Assembly (NCBI RefSeq): GCF_001425825.1
Contig: NZ_LMDM01000003.1
Location: forward strand, 139,693 to 203,692
Reading direction: 5' to 3'
DNA length: 64,000 bases
Source: Rhizobacter sp. Root1238
GTDB taxonomy: Bacteria; Pseudomonadota; Gammaproteobacteria; Burkholderiales; Burkholderiaceae_C
Positions within the stretch are counted from its first letter, which is position 1; the number at the start of each line of letters is the position of its first letter. The position numbers were made by a program, and so were the translations under genes. Shown here one piece after another: positions 9,764 to 17,244 of the stretch. The notes beneath the pieces were generated by a model. The model saw nothing but the letters and a program-made list of their open reading frames with translations, had not been told where the DNA came from and did no database searches.

Positions 9764-10180
9764 TCAGGAGAGCGGCGGTGGCGCCCGCGACTGCGCACTC
9801 CGCCAGGCGACCGCGGTCGCAGGGGCACGGAGGAACAGCGCCGGGGCCTGGAACTGCAGCGAAGGAGGCCGCAGCTCGGCCGCCGAGGTCGGCGGCAGGC
9901 CCGGTGCTGCAGCGTGGACGCTGCAATACGGGCAATGCTCGAAGGCCTGTTCAGCGGGCGCGGCGGGGCTGCGCGGGTCGCGGGTGTCGTCGTCGACGCG
10001 CACCCGCTTCGCACCGAGCGCGGAGCAGATCTCCGCCCAGCCGCCCGACGACCCCATGCCCCGTGCCACGGCCTGGGAGATGGCCGGCGCCAAGGCGGCC
10101 ATCAGGATCGCGAGACTGGCGATCCATGCGATGAGGCGTCTGGCCGAAGGGGCGCGTGGCATGCGCGGATGGTCGCACAC
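9764..10180 (-). CDS. DUF2946 family protein
   Basis: This 138-residue protein has a hydrophobic N-terminal segment (LIAWIASLAILMAALAPAIS, about residues 16-35) that may be a signal peptide or anchor. A conserved motif FEHCPYCSVHA follows near residue 82. The HCPxC motif is the hallmark of DUF2946, a family of short envelope proteins often encoded beside copper or TonB-linked genes. The molecular role is unknown, though the Cys-His cluster suggests metal binding. ATG at 10180 was kept, but ATG at 10162 (MPRAP...) is an equally plausible start. It lies upstream of and co-directional with the PepSY gene and may be co-transcribed. Confidence 0.75.
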   Translation of the reverse strand: MCDHPRMPRAPSARRLIAWIASLAILMAALAPAISQAVARGMGSSGGWAEICSALGAKRVRVDDDTRDPRSPAAPAEQAFEHCPYCSVHAAAPGLPPTSAAELRPPSLQFQAPALFLRAPATAVAWRSAQSRAPPPLS

Positions 10181-10201
10181 CGCCGCGCGTTGCCGCGCGG
10201 A

Positions 10202-10486
10202 TCAGTCTTCGCCGCTGCCCGCGTTGGCGTCGAACGTGCGGCGTCGTTCCGCCAGCGCGTCGTCGGGCATGGCGGCACGATGGCGCGGCGAGAAGCTCAG
10301 TTCATGCTCCAGCGCGCCGAGCAGTCGAAGCAGCTTGCCCGATCCGAATTCGGCGACGCCGCCGGACTCGAAGCGCGCGAGCGTCGACGGGGCCATGCCG
10401 CTCAGCTCGGCCAGGGCCTTTTGCGTCAGTCCTCGGGCTTGCCGGAGGCGGGCGATTTCTCGACCCAGTGATGGCAGGTTGTCCAT
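10202..10486 (-). CDS. XRE-family helix-turn-helix regulator
   Basis: This 94-residue DNA-binding protein has a Cro/CI-type HTH at about residues 8-60: GREIARLRQARGLTQKALAE, then LSGMAPSTLARFESG and a fourth helix KLLRLLGALEHELSF. The layout resembles HipB-like or antitoxin-type regulators. No HipA kinase or other toxin is encoded next to it; the neighbours are DUF2946 and a phosphoribosyltransferase. It is therefore either an orphan regulator or an antitoxin whose partner has been lost. The C-terminal 30 residues are charged and probably disordered. Confidence 0.82.
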   Translation of the reverse strand: MDNLPSLGREIARLRQARGLTQKALAELSGMAPSTLARFESGGVAEFGSGKLLRLLGALEHELSFSPRHRAAMPDDALAERRRTFDANAGSGED

Positions 10487-10579
10487 GTGCTGTACTCGCG
10501 ATGCGACCGGGTCGCGCTGCAGGGGTGAGGCCGTGAAATCAGCAACGAAGATATGCCATCTGCGGCATGAATGCGAGCT

Positions 10580-11224
10580 TCATTTCACCGCGGCGAGCAA
10601 GCCCTGAACCTCTTCGTCGCTCGTCTGCGCGAAGTCCTCGTACCAGCAGCCCACCGCACGGAACGGCTCGGGCAGCGTCGCGCAGACGAGTTCGTCGGCC
10701 TCGCGGCGCAAGGCCGCGCAGGTGCTGCGGGCGCCGGTCGGCACCGCGATGACGAGGCGCGCCGGCGCCATCGCGCGCAGGGCGCGGGCCGCGGCCCGCA
10801 TCGTTGCGCCGGTGGCGATGCCGTCGTCGACCAGCAGCACGGTGCGCCGTGCGATCGCCAGCGCGGGGCGCGCATCGCGGTAGAGCCGCTCGCGCCGCGC
10901 CAGTTCGAGGGCCTCCGCCTGCGCGACCGCGTCGACCTGCGCCGCGCCGATGCCCAGCATGCGCACCACGCCGTCGTTCATCACCCGCACGCCGCCGCTC
11001 GCGATGGCGCCCATCGCGAGCTCCTCGTGGTCCGGCACGCCGAGCTTGCGCACGATGAACACATCGAGCGGCAGGCCGAGCGCCTGCGCCACCGCATGGC
11101 CCACCGGCACGCCGCCGCGCGGCAGCGCCAGCACCAGCGCGTCGGACCGGCCGCGGTAGGCCGACAGGCGCCGGGCGAGCACCTGCCCCGCATCGCGGCG
11201 ATCGTGGAACAACGGCTCCTGCAT
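10580..11224 (-). CDS. Phosphoribosyltransferase-domain protein
   Basis: This 214-residue protein contains the type I PRTase PRPP-binding motif TVLLVDDGIATGATM near residue 130 and an N-terminal ALPRGGVPVG loop typical of the group that includes predicted orotate- or hypoxanthine-like PRTases. Proteins of this subfamily (COG1926) often sit near stress or dienelactone-hydrolase genes, and their substrate is not established. It is transcribed leftward, as is the XRE regulator downstream (93 nt gap). The start at 11224 gives MQEPLFHDRRDAGQVLARRL, which agrees with the usual family N-terminus. Confidence 0.88.
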   Translation of the reverse strand: MQEPLFHDRRDAGQVLARRLSAYRGRSDALVLALPRGGVPVGHAVAQALGLPLDVFIVRKLGVPDHEELAMGAIASGGVRVMNDGVVRMLGIGAAQVDAVAQAEALELARRERLYRDARPALAIARRTVLLVDDGIATGATMRAAARALRAMAPARLVIAVPTGARSTCAALRREADELVCATLPEPFRAVGCWYEDFAQTSDEEVQGLLAAVK

Positions 11225-11264
11225 CGACGACTCCTTCGTCAGCAGGGCCCACTGTGCCGCGGCG

Positions 11265-12362
11265 TCACTTCTTCTGCCAGACCTTCACGTAGTCGACCTC
11301 CATGCTGACCGGGAAGATCGTGTCGTCGACCGAGCCGCCCATGTCGCCGCCGATCGCCAGGTTCAACAGCAGGTACTGCGGCTTGTCGAACGGCCAGCTG
11401 GCGCTGCCCTGGTGCTTGTTGGCGTAGGTGTGGAACGGCTTGTTGTCGACGCCGATGACCAGGCTCTCGGGCGTCCAGGTCAGCTGGTAGTTGTGGAAGG
11501 CGCTGCAGGCATCGTTGATCCGCGTCTCGCCGCCGTCGCCGAAGGTGCCGGCCGTCGACGTGGTGTGGATCGTGCCTTCGATCGCGGTCGGGTTCTTGCC
11601 GACCTGTTCCATGATGTCGATCTCGCCGCCGGCCGGCCAGTCGCCGGTGGTGCCCAGCATCCAGATCGCCGGCCAGGTGCCGCGCCCGCACGGCAGCTTG
11701 GCGCGGATCTCGAAGAAGCCGTAGGTCCAGCTGGCCTTGCCGTTGGTGATCAGGCGGGCCGAGCTGTAGTCCTGGCCGCCGTAGTCCTTCGCGCTGGTCA
11801 GGCGCTCCTTGCGCGCGGTGATGACCAGCTTGCCGTCGCTGATCTTCGAGTTCTCGGTCCGCGCGACCGCGTAGTACTGCAGCTCGTTGTTGTACCAGCC
11901 GGTCGCGTTGGCTTCGGTGTCGTAGACCCACTTGCCTGCGTCCGGCAGCGTGCCGGTGTCGAACTCGTCGGACCAGACCAGCGTGTAGCCGGCGGGGGCG
12001 TTGCTCGGTGCGGGGGCTGGTGCCGGTGCCGGGACTGGCGCGGGAGCGGGAGCGGGGGCCGGGGCCGGCGACGGAGCCGGTGCGGGCGCTGGGGCCGGCG
12101 CTGGTGCCGGGGCCGGGGCAGGTGACGGAGCGGGCGCAGGAGCAGGTGCGGGTGATGGAGCCGGCGCGGGTGCGGGTGCGGGTGCGGGTGCAGGCGACGG
12201 TGCTGGCGCGGGGGCCGGGACCGGGGCCGGCGAAGGCGCCGAGCTGACCGGCGGCGGCGCTGCCGCGTCGTCGTTGCCGCCGCAGGCGGTCAGCGCGAGC
12301 ACGCCGGCGCACAGCGCTGCCAGGCGGGCCATCGAATGAAGTCGGGTGATGTTCAGGGTCAT
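11265..12362 (-). CDS. GH16 family glycoside hydrolase lipoprotein
   Basis: This 365-residue lipoprotein of glycoside hydrolase family 16 probably cleaves beta-1,3- or mixed-linkage glucans (laminarinase-like) or related galactans. The signal peptide ends in a lipobox LTAC with the acylated cysteine at residue 27. A very long Ser-Pro-Ala-rich linker follows (about residues 42-125), then the catalytic jelly-roll. The GH16 signature GEIDIMEQ carries the nucleophile and acid/base glutamates, preceded by WPAIWMLGTTGDWPAGG. The C-terminus has the expected EVDYVKVWQ strand. ATG at 12362 was chosen because it directly precedes the signal peptide; the longer upstream frame runs antisense to lacI. It is divergent from the lacI-type gene, which suggests local regulation. 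Confidence 0.93.
   Translation of the reverse strand: MTLNITRLHSMARLAALCAGVLALTACGGNDDAAAPPPVSSAPSPAPVPAPAPAPSPAPAPAPAPAPAPSPAPAPAPAPSPAPAPAPAPAPAPAPAPSPAPAPAPAPAPVPAPAPAPAPSNAPAGYTLVWSDEFDTGTLPDAGKWVYDTEANATGWYNNELQYYAVARTENSKISDGKLVITARKERLTSAKDYGGQDYSSARLITNGKASWTYGFFEIRAKLPCGRGTWPAIWMLGTTGDWPAGGEIDIMEQVGKNPTAIEGTIHTTSTAGTFGDGGETRINDACSAFHNYQLTWTPESLVIGVDNKPFHTYANKHQGSASWPFDKPQYLLLNLAIGGDMGGSVDDTIFPVSMEVDYVKVWQKK
11995..12240. repeat. Pro-Ala linker-encoding low-complexity repeat
   Basis: About 245 bp of GC-rich tandem imperfect repeats, with units such as CCGGCGCCGGCACC, encode the (Ser/Ala-Pro)n linker of the GH16 lipoprotein. The repetition creates long open frames on the other strand that are not genes. 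Such tracts are prone to length change by slippage. Confidence 0.85.
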
Positions 12363-12429
12363 GATTCTTCCTCCGGCGCGGAGCATGCCTCGCGCAGCGC
12401 CCACCACCCGCAAGCCCGGCGTGACGATC

Positions 12430-12444
12430 GCTACATGTTGTAGC
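12430..12444. promoter_or_regulatory. Palindromic operator candidate between GH16 and lacI
   Basis: GCTACA-TGT-TGTAGC is a perfect 6+3+6 inverted repeat in the 141-bp divergent intergenic region, 68 nt from the GH16 start and 60 nt from the lacI start. The position suits an operator for the adjacent LacI-family regulator, but the site lacks the central CG usual for LacI operators. Confidence 0.45.
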
Positions 12445-12503
12445 TGCTCCCGTACCATACGAGTGCCGAGATCGCTCATATTAGTAATCCACCCGCCGTC
12501 GAC

Positions 12504-13595
12504 ATGCCCGCCAAAGCGCCGCCGCCCACCGAGCTCGCCCGCCGCGTCACGATGACCGATGTCGCGACGCAGGCCGCGGTGTCGCAGTCGACCGTCTCGC
12601 TGGTGCTCAACGGCATGACCGGCACCAAGCTGTCCGACGAGACCCGCGCCCGCGTGCTGCGCGTGGCCGCCGAGCTCGGCTACCGGCTGCCGGACCGCCG
12701 CGGCACGGCCGCCGCCCCCGGGCGCCGCGGCCGGAACCGCGCGGCGGCTGCGTCGACGCCGCTGATCCTCTACCTGGTCGACGAGGTCTCCACCAGCCCG
12801 CACCCGGTGCTGTCGATCGACGGCGCGAAGGACGAGGCCTGGAACCAGGGCGCGCTGGTGGCGGTGTTCGCGACGCGCTCGAATGCCGGCATCGAGGCCG
12901 CCGTGCTGTCGACGATGCTGGCCAACCCGGCGCTGATCGGCGTCGTCTACTCGACGATCTTCACGCGCCAGGTCAGCGTGCCGCCGCAGCTCGGGCGCGT
13001 GCCGACGGTGCTGCTGAACTGCAGCGAGGCCGAGCCCGCCGCGGGTGGCGAGCCGCGCTTCTCGTCGGTCGAGCCGTCCGAGGTGCTGGGCGGCTTCGTC
13101 GCCACCGAATGCCTGCTCGACGCCGGCCACCGCCGCATCGCGTTCATCAACGGCGAGCCGTGGATGGACGCCGCGCGCGACCGGCTGAAGGGCTACCGCC
13201 GCGCGCTCGCCAGCGCCGACATCGCCTACGACGCGGCGCTGGTGCGCGAGGGCGACTGGCATGTCGCGTCGGGCCACGACCACACGCTGGCGCTGATGAA
13301 GCGGCCGAAGCCGCCGACCGCGTTCTTCTGCGCCAACGACCTGATGGCCGTCGGCTGCCTCGAGGCGCTGCGCCAGCTCGGCAAGCAGGTGCCGCACGAC
13401 GTGGCGGTGATCGGCTACGACGACCAGGAGATCGCGCGCCACACCAGTCCGCCATTGACCACGCTGGTGCTGCCCAACTACGAGATGGGGCGGCTGGCGG
13501 TCGAGATGCTGCTGGCGCAGGTCGCCGCGCCCGACGGCCGGCGCCGCCGTGTCAAGGTCGACGGGCGGCTGGTGCCGCGCCAGACGGTCGGCTGA
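12504..13595 (+). CDS. LacI-family transcriptional regulator
   Basis: This is a 363-residue repressor of the LacI/GalR family. The HTH lies at about residues 17-60 (MTDVATQAAVSQSTVSLVLNG), followed by the hinge helix region AAELGYRLPD and a periplasmic-binding-protein-like effector domain. That domain includes the usual FFCANDLMAVG and HDVAVIGYDDQEIARHTSPP blocks. An Arg-rich linker (GRRGRNRAAAAS) joins the two domains. The recognition helix reads STVSLVL where the family usually has TVSRVL. It is divergent from the GH16 gene and followed 165 nt later by the GH2 gene, so it most likely senses a sugar released by these enzymes. Starts at 12504 or 12552 are both possible; the longer is given. 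Confidence 0.92.
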   Translation: MPAKAPPPTELARRVTMTDVATQAAVSQSTVSLVLNGMTGTKLSDETRARVLRVAAELGYRLPDRRGTAAAPGRRGRNRAAAASTPLILYLVDEVSTSPHPVLSIDGAKDEAWNQGALVAVFATRSNAGIEAAVLSTMLANPALIGVVYSTIFTRQVSVPPQLGRVPTVLLNCSEAEPAAGGEPRFSSVEPSEVLGGFVATECLLDAGHRRIAFINGEPWMDAARDRLKGYRRALASADIAYDAALVREGDWHVASGHDHTLALMKRPKPPTAFFCANDLMAVGCLEALRQLGKQVPHDVAVIGYDDQEIARHTSPPLTTLVLPNYEMGRLAVEMLLAQVAAPDGRRRRVKVDGRLVPRQTVG

Positions 13596-13656
13596 AGTCC
13601 CCCCTCCTCACACGGCCTTACACCTGCGCGGTTGACGCGCAGGACCCGCCGTGCGC

Positions 13657-13677
13657 CTAATATTAATCAAATATTAG
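13657..13677. promoter_or_regulatory. AT-rich palindromic operator upstream of GH2 gene
   Basis: CTAATATT-AATCA-AATATTAG is a perfect inverted repeat with 8-bp arms and a 5-bp spacer in otherwise very GC-rich DNA. It lies 84 nt upstream of the GH2 start (13761). A TTGACG at 13632-13637 and the TAATAT within the left arm could be -35 and -10 elements (20-nt spacing, longer than ideal), so a protein bound here would block transcription. The adjacent LacI-family gene is the obvious candidate regulator. The lacI-GH16 intergenic region contains ATATTAG at 12478-12484, a partial match to one arm. Confidence 0.6.
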
Positions 13678-13760
13678 CGATGGCCGCGCACTGGCGCGAG
13701 CCGTCCGTCATCGGGCTGGTGCCGCAAACATCCCGTTCCGAGGCGACCGAAGGAGACACG

Positions 13761-16556
13761 ATGAAGACCACCCACCGGCGATGGCTGGCGAGCCTGCTCG
13801 TCCCGTTGCTCACCGCGGGTTGTGGCGGCGGCAGCGATTCCGCCGCTGAACCGCTGCAGCAGGCGAACCCCTCCCACGAATCCGCCCAGGCCGTCAGCGC
13901 GCGCCTGACGACGCCGTGGACCGCGGCCGCGCAGCAGGCCGCGGTGCCGTTGCCCGAGTACCCGCGCCCACAGCTGACGCGTGCCGACTGGCTGAACCTG
14001 AACGGCACCTGGAGCTACAACGGCGGCAGCGCCGCGCCGAACGCCGACAGCCCGCCGGCCACCGCACCCGGCTTCCCGGCCAACCCGGAGCAGATCAAGG
14101 TGCCGTACCCGGTGGAGTCCTTCCTGTCCGGCATCCAGCGCATGAACGACCGCAACCTCTGGTACAAGCGCACGTTCACCGTGCCGGCCGGCTGGAGCGG
14201 CAAGCGCGTGAAGCTCAACTTCGGCGCGGTCGACCGCAAGGCCACCGTCTACGTGAACGGCCAGCAGGTCGGCCAGCACAGCGGCGGCTACGACGCGTTC
14301 AGCTTCGACATCACGCCCTACCTGCGCAGCGGCAGCAACGACCTGGTGGTCGGCGCCTTCGACCCGACCACCGGCGACGACATGCTGGGCAAGCAGACGC
14401 TGAACCCCGGCGGCATCTTCTACACGCCGAGTTCCGGCATCTGGCAGACGGTGTGGCTGGAGCCGGTGGCAGCGCCGCACATCACGCGCCTCGACATGAC
14501 GCCCGACCTGCCGAACAACCGGCTGCGCATCATCGTGCGCGGCAGCGGGCTGGCCGGCCAGGCGATCGAAGCCATCGCATCGAGCGGCGGCACGCAGGTG
14601 GGCGTGGCCGCCGGCAGCGCCGACGCCGAGTTCAGCGTGCCGGTGCCGAACGCGCACCTGTGGTCGCCCGACGATCCGTTCCTGTACGACCTGAAACTGC
14701 GCGTGCGCAGCAACGGCGTGGTGGTCGACGAGGTCGGCAGCTACTTCGGCATGCGTTCGATCGCGGTCGGCACCATCGACGGCGTGCCGCGCCCGCTGCT
14801 GAACGGCAAGTTCGTGTTCCAGTACGGCCCGCTCGACCAGGGTTTCTGGCCCGACGGCCTGTACACCGCGCCGACCGACGACGCGCTGAAGTCGGACCTG
14901 CAGGCCATCAAGGACCTGGGCCTGAACATGGTGCGCAAGCACATCAAGGTGGAGCCGCAGCGCTGGTTCTACTGGGCCGACAAGCTGGGCCTGCTGGTGT
15001 GGCAGGACATGCCGCATGCGTGGGACGCCGAATCGAGCGCCGCGGTGCGCGCCAAGGTCGAGGCCGAAGACCGCGAGATCGTCGACGAGCACCGTTCGTC
15101 GCCGGCCGTCGTCACCTGGGTCATCTTCAACGAGAGCTGGGGCGACTTCGACATGGTCCGCATGGCCAACCAGTTCAAGGCCTGGGACCCGAGCCGGCTG
15201 ACCGACACCCACTCGGGCATCAACTTCGCGCCGGGCGACCAGGGCACCGGCGACCTGATCGACAACCACGACTACCCGGGCCCGAGCGCGCCGGCGTACC
15301 AGCCGAACCGGATCTCGGTGCTCGGCGAGTTCGGCGGCAACGGCTTGCGCGTGGACGGCCACATGTGGAACCCGGCGTCGACCTGCTGCTACACGCTGTA
15401 CCCCGATGCGGCGACGCTGACCAACGTCTACCTGGAGCAGGTGAACGGCCTGCGCGAGCTGGCGGTGTCGCGCGGGCTGAGCGCGGCGGTCTACACCGAG
15501 ATCAGCGACGTCGAGGACGAGCTGAACGGTTTCCTGACCTACGACCGGCAGGTGCGCAAGATGGACTTCGCGCGGCTGAAGACGGCACACCAGGCGCTGA
15601 TCGGCGGCGAGCCCTACCCGCGGCGCGGCACGTCGTATTCGTTCCGCACCGTGACGCCGGGCGTGACCAACCGCTACCTGCGGCATGCCGACAGCCTGGG
15701 CGTGACCGAGGTGGTCGATGCCAACAGCAGCGAGCTGCTGAAGAAGGACACGTCGTGGAAGGTCGTCAACGGGCTGGCGGACACCAGCTGCCTGTCGTTC
15801 GAATCGGTCAACCAGCCGGGGCAGTTCCTGCGCCACCAGAACTTCCGGCTGCGCATCGACCCGAGCGACGGCAGCGCGCTGTTCCAGGCCGATGCCACCT
15901 TCTGCCCGCGCAAGGCGCTGGACGGTGGCACGGGGTTGTCGCTGGAGTCGAAGAACCTGCCCGGCCACTATGTGCGGCATGCCAATGCGCAGGTGTGGCT
16001 GAACCCGTTCCAGGACACCAGCGGCTACCGCGCCGATGCATCGTGGGCGCCGGCCACCGGCTGGTGGCGCAGCAGCGTGCTGATCGGGGCGAACACGCTG
16101 CATTCGCTGCGCGTGCTGACGCCGGGCTATGACAACCGCTACCTGCGGCACCAGAACGCGCTGGCCTACACCGAGGTCGTCGCCGCGGCGAGCGATGCCA
16201 CGCTGAAGGCCGACGCGAGCTGGCGCATGGTGCCGGGGCTGGCCGATGCGAGCTGCTACTCGTTCGAGTCGCGCAACTTCCCCGGCGAGTACCTGCGGCA
16301 CAGCAACTCGCGCGTGCGCCGCGATCCGCTGCAGGACAGTGCGCTGTACCGGGCGGACGCGACCTTCTGTGCGCAAGGCACCGCCGACGGCAGCGCCGGC
16401 ACGCGCTTCGCGGCATCGAACTTCCCGAACCGCTACCTGCGCCACTACGCGGCCGAGGTGTGGATCGCCGACGGGCAGGGCGGCAGCAGCTGGAACACCT
16501 CGGGCAGCTTCGATGCGGACACGAAGTGGGCGGTGGAGAACGCCTGGGCGCCTTGA
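13761..16556 (+). CDS. GH2 family glycoside hydrolase lipoprotein with AbfB-like modules
   Basis: This 931-residue lipoprotein has a lipobox LTAGC with the acylated cysteine at residue 21. A GH2 sugar-binding domain follows (about residues 60-230, with NLWYKRTFTVP and FGAVDRKATVYVNG), then an Ig-like domain and a TIM barrel. The acid/base glutamate is in WVIFNESWGDF (about E458) and the likely nucleophile in VLGEFGGNG (about E523). Residues from about 620 to the end form beta-trefoil repeats of the AbfB/CBM42 type, with recurring motifs such as NRYLRHA, GQFLRHQN, GHYVRHAN and GEYLRHSN. These bind arabinofuranose side chains in known family members. ATG at 13761 follows AAGGAGA. Likely substrates are beta-galactoside- or arabinose-decorated polysaccharides. 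Control by the upstream palindrome is probable. Confidence 0.92.
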   Translation: MKTTHRRWLASLLVPLLTAGCGGGSDSAAEPLQQANPSHESAQAVSARLTTPWTAAAQQAAVPLPEYPRPQLTRADWLNLNGTWSYNGGSAAPNADSPPATAPGFPANPEQIKVPYPVESFLSGIQRMNDRNLWYKRTFTVPAGWSGKRVKLNFGAVDRKATVYVNGQQVGQHSGGYDAFSFDITPYLRSGSNDLVVGAFDPTTGDDMLGKQTLNPGGIFYTPSSGIWQTVWLEPVAAPHITRLDMTPDLPNNRLRIIVRGSGLAGQAIEAIASSGGTQVGVAAGSADAEFSVPVPNAHLWSPDDPFLYDLKLRVRSNGVVVDEVGSYFGMRSIAVGTIDGVPRPLLNGKFVFQYGPLDQGFWPDGLYTAPTDDALKSDLQAIKDLGLNMVRKHIKVEPQRWFYWADKLGLLVWQDMPHAWDAESSAAVRAKVEAEDREIVDEHRSSPAVVTWVIFNESWGDFDMVRMANQFKAWDPSRLTDTHSGINFAPGDQGTGDLIDNHDYPGPSAPAYQPNRISVLGEFGGNGLRVDGHMWNPASTCCYTLYPDAATLTNVYLEQVNGLRELAVSRGLSAAVYTEISDVEDELNGFLTYDRQVRKMDFARLKTAHQALIGGEPYPRRGTSYSFRTVTPGVTNRYLRHADSLGVTEVVDANSSELLKKDTSWKVVNGLADTSCLSFESVNQPGQFLRHQNFRLRIDPSDGSALFQADATFCPRKALDGGTGLSLESKNLPGHYVRHANAQVWLNPFQDTSGYRADASWAPATGWWRSSVLIGANTLHSLRVLTPGYDNRYLRHQNALAYTEVVAAASDATLKADASWRMVPGLADASCYSFESRNFPGEYLRHSNSRVRRDPLQDSALYRADATFCAQGTADGSAGTRFAASNFPNRYLRHYAAEVWIADGQGGSSWNTSGSFDADTKWAVENAWAP

Positions 16557-16563
16557 TGCGGCA

Positions 16564-16594
16564 AGGGCGGGCAGTCAACTAAACTGCCCGCCCT
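16564..16594. terminator. Strong hairpin between GH2 gene and pssA-like gene
   Basis: A perfect 12-bp stem (AGGGCGGGCAGT / ACTGCCCGCCCT) with a 7-nt loop starts 8 nt after the GH2 stop. No T-run follows on either strand, so it is not a textbook intrinsic terminator. It may still end or protect the GH2 transcript, or insulate the next gene. Confidence 0.5.
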
Positions 16595-16617
16595 GACCGA
16601 CGATGGAGCGCCAGCGC

Positions 16618-17232
16618 ATGAAGCCGAAGCCGTTTTCGATGATCCGCGAGTTCCACCTGGCCGACTGGTTCACGCTCGGCAACGCCGTGTCGGGCACCGG
16701 GGCGCTGTTCTCGATGATGTCCTACCTCGCGAGCGCGAACCCGGTGCACATCCATTTCGCCTGCGCGCTGGTGGTCGCCGCGCTGGTGTTCGACATCCTC
16801 GACGGCCGCGTCGCCCGCTGGCGGCAGAAGGCATCGGCGCTCGGCCGCGAGCTCGATTCGCTGGCCGACGTGATCTCGTTCGGCGTCGCGCCGGCGATCA
16901 TTGCCTACGGTTGCGGCATGCGCGGGCTGTACGACCGCATCGTGCTCGCCTACTTCGTGGCCTGCGGCGTGTCGCGCCTCGCGCGCTACAACGTCACCGC
17001 GGTGGCGATGTCGGACGAGAGCGGCAAGGTCACGCACTTCGAAGGCACGCCGATCCCGACCTCGATCGTGCTGGTGCTGATGCTCGGCGCGGCCGCCTGG
17101 TTCGGTGCGCTCGGCCCGGACCTGTGGTTCGGCGAGGTGATGATCGGCGCCCACTACTTCCACCCGCTGGTGCTGCTGTTCGGGCTCTCCGGCTCGCTGA
17201 TGATCAGCCGGATCAAGATTCCGAAACCCTGA
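16618..17232 (+). CDS. CDP-alcohol phosphatidyltransferase, PssA-like
   Basis: This 204-residue inner-membrane enzyme of the CDP-alcohol phosphatidyltransferase family is most likely a CDP-diacylglycerol-serine O-phosphatidyltransferase, which makes phosphatidylserine. The signature D-G-x2-A-R-x8-G-x3-D-x3-D is complete in FDILDGRVARWRQ...LGRELDSLADV (about residues 58-83). Several membrane helices follow, then RLARYNVT and EGTPIPTS, which are typical of bacterial PssA. ATG at 16618 is preferred because GGAG lies 9-10 nt upstream; ATG at 16603 would add five residues. It stands alone between the GH2 gene and a convergent LysR gene, so it may not belong to a phospholipid operon. Confidence 0.85.
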   Translation: MKPKPFSMIREFHLADWFTLGNAVSGTGALFSMMSYLASANPVHIHFACALVVAALVFDILDGRVARWRQKASALGRELDSLADVISFGVAPAIIAYGCGMRGLYDRIVLAYFVACGVSRLARYNVTAVAMSDESGKVTHFEGTPIPTSIVLVLMLGAAAWFGALGPDLWFGEVMIGAHYFHPLVLLFGLSGSLMISRIKIPKP

Positions 17233-17244
17233 TCGTCGTGCACG

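Noticed and set aside
5942..10471. Plus-strand open frame of 1509 codons
   Set aside because: Antisense to ccoI and PepSY genes; composition is Arg/Ala/Gly-rich, typical of a shadow frame in GC-rich DNA.
12001..12339. Plus-strand Gly-Ala repeat frame opposite the GH16 linker
   Set aside because: The repeat encodes the Pro-Ala linker on the minus strand; the plus-strand frame has no start context or family.
11265..13442. Long minus-strand frame of 725 codons fused to GH16
   Set aside because: Its upstream half is antisense to the lacI-type gene and lacks any domain; the signal peptide starts at 12362.
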